From the NCBI GenBank assembly GCA_937902315.1, contig CALGUG010000011.1:62001-126000 (forward strand): a stretch of 64,000 bases of DNA. The letters run 5' to 3'. Below the pieces are notes generated by a model. That model searched no databases. It saw only the letters and a list, made by a program, of their open reading frames with translations, and had not been told where the DNA came from. The DNA comes from an uncultured Chloroflexales bacterium. Its GTDB lineage: Bacteria > Chloroflexota > Chloroflexia > Chloroflexales > Chloroflexaceae. Position 1 is the stretch's first letter. Each line of letters starts with the position of its first letter. Positions 59,722 through 64,000 of this stretch are shown piece after piece. The translations under genes and the position numbers were made by a program.

Positions 59722-60459
59722 GTGCTTATCGTTCTTGTCGTTATAGGTCTCTTGCTTGGGAGCTTGCTCAATATTGTGATTATTCGCTTGCCGCGCGAAT
59801 CGCGTTTAATCGGTTGGCCGCGCTGTACCAAAACCGGAGAAGAGCTGCGTTGGTGGCAACTGCTGCCCGTATTGGGCTGGCTGTTACAAAAAGGGCGTGC
59901 CAGCAATGGAGAGCGCCTCAGTTGGGTCTATCCGCTGGTTGAAGTGATGATGGCGATCCTCGTGCCGCTCTTCTACAGCTACTACGGCTTCAGCGCGACC
60001 TTCTTTTACATGGTGTTTGTCTGCTCTATTTTGATTATCACCGGCGCGATCGACTGGTTCCATCGCTTTATCTATACCTTTGTGATTTTGGGCGCTGCCC
60101 TGATCGCGCTGCTGGCGGTCTTGGTAACGGGGCATATCACACTCTTAAACTCGGCTTTGGGGGCGATAGCCGCCGGTTTTGTGTTTATGATCTTCTTCAT
60201 TGTCGCGCGCATCGTCTTCCCAAGCGTCTCGGTTCCCTTCGGACTGGGCGATGTCTATTTGGCGATCTTTATCGGCGCGGCGGTAGGTTTGTTGAAACTC
60301 GGGCCAACCCTGTTTCTCGGCATGATGCTGGCGGGCGTTGCGGCGGCGATCATCTTGATCGCGAAGGCCGCGGGCCGCAAAGATACTCCGACTTACATCT
60401 CGTATGGCACCTACCTCTGCCTCGGAGCGATACTCTATTTGGCCTTAAACCGCGTATAA
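59722..60459 (+). CDS. Prepilin peptidase-like protein (type IV, A24 family)
   Basis: 245 aa from GTG 59722 (GAGG 7 nt upstream; a GTG six nt earlier is too close). Eight hydrophobic segments. Active-site aspartates: TGAIDWFHR and the conserved PFGLGDVYLAIFIG (GxGDxxL type). The cysteine pairs that bind zinc in the N-methylation domain of PilD are nearly absent (only PRCTKTG), so it may cleave but not methylate, or have lost methylase function. Processes prepilin-like signal peptides at the cytoplasmic face. No pilin gene is adjacent. Confidence 0.88.
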   Translation: MLIVLVVIGLLLGSLLNIVIIRLPRESRLIGWPRCTKTGEELRWWQLLPVLGWLLQKGRASNGERLSWVYPLVEVMMAILVPLFYSYYGFSATFFYMVFVCSILIITGAIDWFHRFIYTFVILGAALIALLAVLVTGHITLLNSALGAIAAGFVFMIFFIVARIVFPSVSVPFGLGDVYLAIFIGAAVGLLKLGPTLFLGMMLAGVAAAIILIAKAAGRKDTPTYISYGTYLCLGAILYLALNRV

Positions 60460-60582
60460 TACAGATGGTGGATAGCGTAGCGATCGGGCCAATACCATGC
60501 GAAGTTGTGCATATTCATATGGCGCCGATCGTTTATCCCAATTTGGGATCTATCTATCACGAAAAGGAATAAGGACAAGAAA

Positions 60583-61218
60583 ATGGAAACACTTACAGAA
60601 CAGACGATTGGCAGTTTCCTTGAGACCCTCGCAAGCAGCTCGCCCACACCGGGCGGCGGCAGTGTAGCGGCCATGACGGGTGCAATGGCGGCTGGTCTGG
60701 TGAGTATGGTCTGTGCCCTTACCATTGGCAAAAAGCAATACGCCGAGTTCTCGGACGAAGCCCAAGCCATTCAACACCAAGCCCTCGCCATTCAGAAGGA
60801 GTTTCAGGATCTGGCCCAAGCCGATATCGATATCTTCGGGCGTCTTTCGGCCACCTACAAGCTGCCGCGCACAACCGACGCCGATGCCGCCAGCCGCCGC
60901 GAAGCGATTCAAAAGGTCACCCGCCAAGCTGCCGAGGTACCCTTGCGTGTAGCCCGCACCGCCGTCTCGCTCTTGCCGCTCTGTGTGTCGCTGGCCCGTC
61001 ATGGCAATCGCCTCGTTGTCAGCGATATCGGGGTAGCGGTCGAGCTAATTAGCGCCACCGTAAAGAGCTCGATTATCAATACCGAAGTTAACTTGGTGTC
61101 GATCGAAGATCAGCACTTTGTGCGCGATATGCGCACCCAATTGGAAGATATTTCGATCGGTCTTAATGATGAAGTCAATGGCGTAATCGCCATTGTGCAG
61201 GAGCGAATACACTCGTGA
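60583..61218 (+). CDS. fchA: Methenyltetrahydrofolate cyclohydrolase / cyclodeaminase family (FchA)
   Basis: 211 aa from [10 protein letters not shown] with an AAGGAC ribosome site; the longer ORF start at 60505 has none. FTCD_C family helix bundle with [23 protein letters not shown] and the helix-rich remainder; length fits FchA. Likely interconverts 5,10-methenyl-THF and 10-formyl-THF or formimino-THF. Its TGA overlaps the folD GTG by 4 nt, a tight one-carbon operon. Since folD alone is bifunctional, this gene may add a formimino-linked branch. Confidence 0.87.
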   Translation: METLTEQTIGSFLETLASSSPTPGGGSVAAMTGAMAAGLVSMVCALTIGKKQYAEFSDEAQAIQHQALAIQKEFQDLAQADIDIFGRLSATYKLPRTTDADAASRREAIQKVTRQAAEVPLRVARTAVSLLPLCVSLARHGNRLVVSDIGVAVELISATVKSSIINTEVNLVSIEDQHFVRDMRTQLEDISIGLNDEVNGVIAIVQERIHS

Positions 61219-62066
61219 CAGCTCAACGACTTGAAGGAAAGCCGGTTGTTCAGGCTCTCCGCGCCGAAATTCAGGCCCAAGCCGCCGAATTACGCGCAAC
61301 ATATGGCATTCCCCCCACTTTGGCCGTGGTATTAGTTGAAGGCGATGCCGCATCGGAACGCTATGTACGCACCATCCGCAAGACCTGCGGCGATCTGGGA
61401 ATCGAGTTTCGACTCGAGCGTTTGGCAAACGACAGCGATCAAGCCACGGTCAATGCGAGCGTAGCGGCTCTCAGCGCCGACACAAGCGTCCACGGCATCA
61501 TCATTCAAATGCCGCTTCCCAAACATCTTTCGGCAGATCAGGTGGTGCAAGCGCTCGACTACCGCAAAGATGTCGATGGTGTTCACCCCTCCAACGCAGG
61601 CTTACTGGCCCAAGGAACTCCCAACCTCGTACCAAACACCCCCGCTGGAGGCATGGAGCTGCTGCGTTACTATGGCATCAGCGTGGCGGGCAAGCGCGCC
61701 GCTGTGGTCGGTCGCTCCAACATCGTGGGCAAACCGATGGCAGCCCTCTTAACCTTGGCCGATGCCACCGTTACGATCTGCCACTCGCGCACCAAAGATC
61801 TGGGCGCCGTGCTGCGCGAATGCGAAATCGTCGCGGTCGCGGCAGGTCGGGCCGGGCTGGTAACGGGCGATATGCTCGCTCCGGGCGCAGTTGTAATCGA
61901 CTTCGGCTTTAATGTTACCGACGAAGGCGCAACGGTCGGCGATGTCGACTACGAGAGCGCGCTCGAAGTCGCCAGCGCCATCACGCCGGTGCCGGGCGGA
62001 ACCGGTCCGCTCACCAACGTGATGCTCATGCGCAACGTTCTGACTGCCTATCGCAAGCTGGTCTAA
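61215..62066 (+). CDS. folD: Bifunctional methylene-THF dehydrogenase / cyclohydrolase FolD
   Basis: 283 aa from GTG overlapping fchA. Motifs: the catalytic Lys region [47 protein letters not shown] and the C-terminal [16 protein letters not shown] (Thr replaces the Val of VPGGVGP). Cytosolic NADP-dependent oxidation of methylene-THF and its hydrolysis to 10-formyl-THF. Ends in a strong terminator. Confidence 0.96.
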   Translation: MTAQRLEGKPVVQALRAEIQAQAAELRATYGIPPTLAVVLVEGDAASERYVRTIRKTCGDLGIEFRLERLANDSDQATVNASVAALSADTSVHGIIIQMPLPKHLSADQVVQALDYRKDVDGVHPSNAGLLAQGTPNLVPNTPAGGMELLRYYGISVAGKRAAVVGRSNIVGKPMAALLTLADATVTICHSRTKDLGAVLRECEIVAVAAGRAGLVTGDMLAPGAVVIDFGFNVTDEGATVGDVDYESALEVASAITPVPGGTGPLTNVMLMRNVLTAYRKLV

Positions 62067-62073
62067 GATAATC

Positions 62074-62115
62074 AGAGGGAGATTCCGCGCCACTAGGCGC
62101 AGTCTCCCTCTTTTC
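62074..62115 (+). terminator. Terminator of fchA-folD
   Basis: AGAGGGAGA / TCTCCCTCT with additional inner pairs GCGCC/GGCGC, followed by TTTT (62111-62114). Confidence 0.9.
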
Positions 62116-62145
62116 GTCTCCTATCAGATCCGAATCTACACGCCT

Positions 62146-62712
62146 ATGAAATTTCCACACAGTGAACGGCTTCAGCTCGCCTGTCGCTTCGAACGCATCG
62201 TACAAGGCGAGCAACATCGCGATGGCCGACGCTATCTGCCGCTCTTGATCTTCAAGGTCGATCCGTTGCAGAGCGAAAGCGACCTCGAAAATCCGCATCC
62301 CGAACCCTTCCTGCTGGGCGTGGTCGACCGCCATCACCGCGTCGATCTGGCGCAGGTCGGACAGCATGGCAAAGCCAAACTGGTCTTTCTGCTGGGTCAG
62401 ATCCGCCTGCAACAAGCGCCCTATCGCCAAGGCTTCCTGCCCGAAACAAACGGGCTGCGCCCCAGCACCCGCCCGCAATCCTTCGGCAAGGTGCTCGAGG
62501 TCCACAGCTGGGAACGCCAGCGCGGACTGCTGGCCTACGAAGAGCTCTTCAGCGAACTGCTGCTCGATGTGGGCGGTTCGGTCATCGGGGTGCGCACCAT
62601 CGCAACCTCGCCCGACATCGCTGCCAGCATCGGCTGCGAACAGGTTCAGCCCGGCGACTGGCTGGCCGTCGGCGAATCGCGCATCGATATTCTGGCCTTC
62701 GAACCCGACTAA
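62146..62712 (+). CDS. Uncharacterised acidic protein
   Basis: 188 aa. No known domain. Features: MKFPHSERLQLACRFERIVQGEQHRDGRRYLPLLIF at the start, then VVDRHHRVDLAQVGQHGKAKLVFLLGQI, SFGKVLEVHSWERQRGLLAYEELF and the end GDWLAVGESRIDILAFEPD. Predicted beta-rich, soluble, without signal peptide. The composition matches neighbours and the frame is uninterrupted, so it is likely a real gene, although an open frame also exists antisense (62026-62505). It follows the folD terminator by about 30 nt. Confidence 0.65.
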   Translation: MKFPHSERLQLACRFERIVQGEQHRDGRRYLPLLIFKVDPLQSESDLENPHPEPFLLGVVDRHHRVDLAQVGQHGKAKLVFLLGQIRLQQAPYRQGFLPETNGLRPSTRPQSFGKVLEVHSWERQRGLLAYEELFSELLLDVGGSVIGVRTIATSPDIAASIGCEQVQPGDWLAVGESRIDILAFEPD

Positions 62713-62737
62713 GCGCAGCAGTTCCGCTGGCTTCTTA

Positions 62738-62835
62738 CTCTGGCGGAGAGGAGGCTAGCCCGCATTCGGCTTCTAGCGCGTCCGCCTACGGCTATCAACA
62801 TCCTTTCCAACAAATCAGGGCCTTCGCTGTGCTCC
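62738..62835 (+). repeat. Family 1 dispersed element, copy 15
   Basis: TCTGGCGGAGAGGAGGCTAGCC, CGCATTCGGCTTCTAG, core GCGCGTCCGCCTACGGCTA (62776-62794), CCAACAAATCAGGGCC. It lies behind the 62146 gene, in its orientation, in a convergent junction. Confidence 0.85.
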
Positions 62836-62881
62836 CGATCGCCGCCTGAAAACCCAAGCACAAGCGGTTTCGTTATCGCTC

Positions 62882-64000
62882 CTATGGCTGACAAGCCTGC
62901 TCGCCGGAGAGATCGCCCGACAGCCAGTAGATGCGCTGGTTGTTAAGCGAGATCAGCGAGCGCTCAGAATGCGCTTCCAGACAGGCGATCAGCTTCGGGA
63001 AGGCATCGAACAGACCATCGTAAACCACCACGGCGCGGGGCGGGTGCTGAGCCAAATAGCCAAAAACCTCCCGCTCGGTCAGCTTGCCAGAGATAATCCG
63101 CTTCACACTCAAGTCGAGCAGCTCGCGCTCAGAGGGCCGCCCGCTCAAGAGCGGCACAACCAGATTATCGCTCCAGATCAGATCGTTCGGCTCGCTGCGC
63201 TGCTTGATCTGAGCCACAACGTTCAACAGGTCGGCCTCCACCTGTTCGCTGCGCAGGCGCGTCAAAGCCCCCATCATCGCCATCGTCACCAATACCAGCG
63301 CAAACAACAGCACGATCACATGCTCCGAGAGCAGGCGAATAGACTTCTGCTTACGCTCTTGCAGCATCCAGTTCAGGGCGCGTTCCAAAAAGAGCGCGGC
63401 CGCGATCGCGAGCGGCGGCAAGAGATAGACGAAGTGGTGATCCCAGCTCGGGAAGTTGATCATCAAGACCAGCAGGCTCGACAGGGCCCAAAAGCCCAAG
63501 GCGAATAAACTGGTCTGCTGCAAGCCTTTCTGAGCCTCGGCGCGCGCTCCAAGCACAAAGCTGGCCAGCGCCAGCAGCACCAGCCAGAGCTGCTGCTCGA
63601 TGAATTCGATCACTACCGAGATGCTATGCGAGATGCGCAGGCCAGCGCTGATAAACGAGGTCTCGCTCAGGTGCGCGCCGAGCTGGTTGGCGACCTGAAA
63701 GCCCGCTCCGCCGAGCAGCAGCATCAGCAGGGCGGGCACAAACCAGCCGAGCGCGTGCAACCCGGCGGCCTGAAGCAGCAGCTTGGCTTGCGGCCTCCAC
63801 GTGCCCGCAGGCGCCGCGATCAGGCAGACAAGATAAGCCAAAAAAGGCGCCACCATCAGAATCAGCGGCTTGAGCTGCAGGCCGATCCCCAAGAGCAGGC
63901 CAGCACCAAACAGCGCGATGGCCGCCGCTTTCGGCTCGGCCTGCCAACGCGGCGAGCGCACAAGCAGGTAGATGCCCGCCAAGGCGAAGGCCAGCGAAGG
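62882..64000 (-). CDS. Membrane glycosyltransferase-like protein, 5' end outside window
   Basis: At least 372 aa; the open frame runs past the right edge of the window, so the N-terminus, where the catalytic aspartates of GT-C enzymes lie, is missing. A TTG at 63982 could be read as a start but is not credible. About six hydrophobic segments precede a hydrophilic C-terminal domain of ~120 residues (NDLIWSDNLVVPLLSGRPSERELLDL). This matches the PMT/ArnT-like (GT39/83) group that uses polyprenyl-phosphate sugars. The family call is moderate because the diagnostic end is not seen. Confidence 0.68.
   Translation of the reverse strand, partial: PSLAFALAGIYLLVRSPRWQAEPKAAAIALFGAGLLLGIGLQLKPLILMVAPFLAYLVCLIAAPAGTWRPQAKLLLQAAGLHALGWFVPALLMLLLGGAGFQVANQLGAHLSETSFISAGLRISHSISVVIEFIEQQLWLVLLALASFVLGARAEAQKGLQQTSLFALGFWALSSLLVLMINFPSWDHHFVYLLPPLAIAAALFLERALNWMLQERKQKSIRLLSEHVIVLLFALVLVTMAMMGALTRLRSEQVEADLLNVVAQIKQRSEPNDLIWSDNLVVPLLSGRPSERELLDLSVKRIISGKLTEREVFGYLAQHPPRAVVVYDGLFDAFPKLIACLEAHSERSLISLNNQRIYWLSGDLSGEQACQP

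Noticed and set aside
62026..62505. 159-codon minus-strand ORF opposite the 188-aa unknown gene
   Set aside because: It would cross the folD terminator and lacks a ribosome site; the plus frame is more protein-like, though neither has a known domain.

Overview
The window looks like a stretch of a filamentous or gliding Chloroflexia chromosome (Herpetosiphonales or Chloroflexales are my best guess). This is inferred from gene content, with no marker gene to prove it. The pointers are several eukaryotic-type Ser/Thr kinases with FHA, PP2C and VWA partners, a PATAN/DUF4388 plus MglA-like GTPase pair, a CHAT-TPR protein, large secreted beta-rich proteins, and secreted proteins ending in a YLPxV-type tail. 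GC content looks to be around the mid-50s percent. No tRNA, rRNA, CRISPR array, prophage module or IS transposase was seen.

Layout. 0-10 kb: a ZAS-like zinc protein converging on a CHAT-TPR protein, a secreted CLCA-like metalloprotease, a repeat-rich gap, an uncharacterised Cys-rich protein and an ABC exporter behind an 18-bp palindrome. 10-16.9 kb: ettA, mnmA, two small membrane proteins, a 1.1-kb non-coding interval with many complementary segments and a good promoter (candidate large structured RNA), then the PATAN protein and its GTPase. 17-23.4 kb: a secreted barrel protein with a Ser/Thr-rich tail, small membrane proteins, a methyltransferase, a PIG-L deacetylase, a GNAT and an XRE regulator. 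23.8-29.2 kb: a phospho-signalling cassette (kinase with PQQ propeller, PP2C, VWA, FHA, 81-aa protein). 29.7-35.1 kb: a Sak4/RecA-like ATPase, a lipid kinase plus propeller lipoprotein, and an orphan response regulator with Maf. 35.8-44.2 kb: a second kinase coupled to an aconitase-swivel-like protein, a beta-helix protein, an RNA m5U methyltransferase, a third kinase (with FHA) and purQ. 44.7-56 kb: Rieske oxygenase and GH5, nhaA, the WD40-ogt-MDR trio and a C25 peptidase. 56-64 kb: YjbQ, a DsbA-like lipoprotein, tetR-fabF, prepilin peptidase, fchA-folD, an unknown protein and a truncated membrane glycosyltransferase.

The gaps are not empty. I count fifteen copies of one dispersed element (family 1; core GCGCGTCCGCCTWCGGCTA), mostly just downstream of stop codons and in the same orientation as the gene. 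They occupy nearly every non-overlapping convergent junction. A second, roughly 110-120-bp family with terminal inverted repeats (ATACCAAATCCG...CGGATTTGGTAT) looks like a MITE. One copy supplies the stop codon of the XRE gene. A third, short hairpin repeat lies behind two minus-strand genes.

The observations I consider most worth checking are the 1-kb structured non-coding region at 14.4-15.35 kb, the orientation rule of family 1, the kinase/aconitase-swivel gene pair, the CLCA-like protease, and the tetR-fabF unit with a consensus promoter, an operator inside the spacer and a leaderless start.
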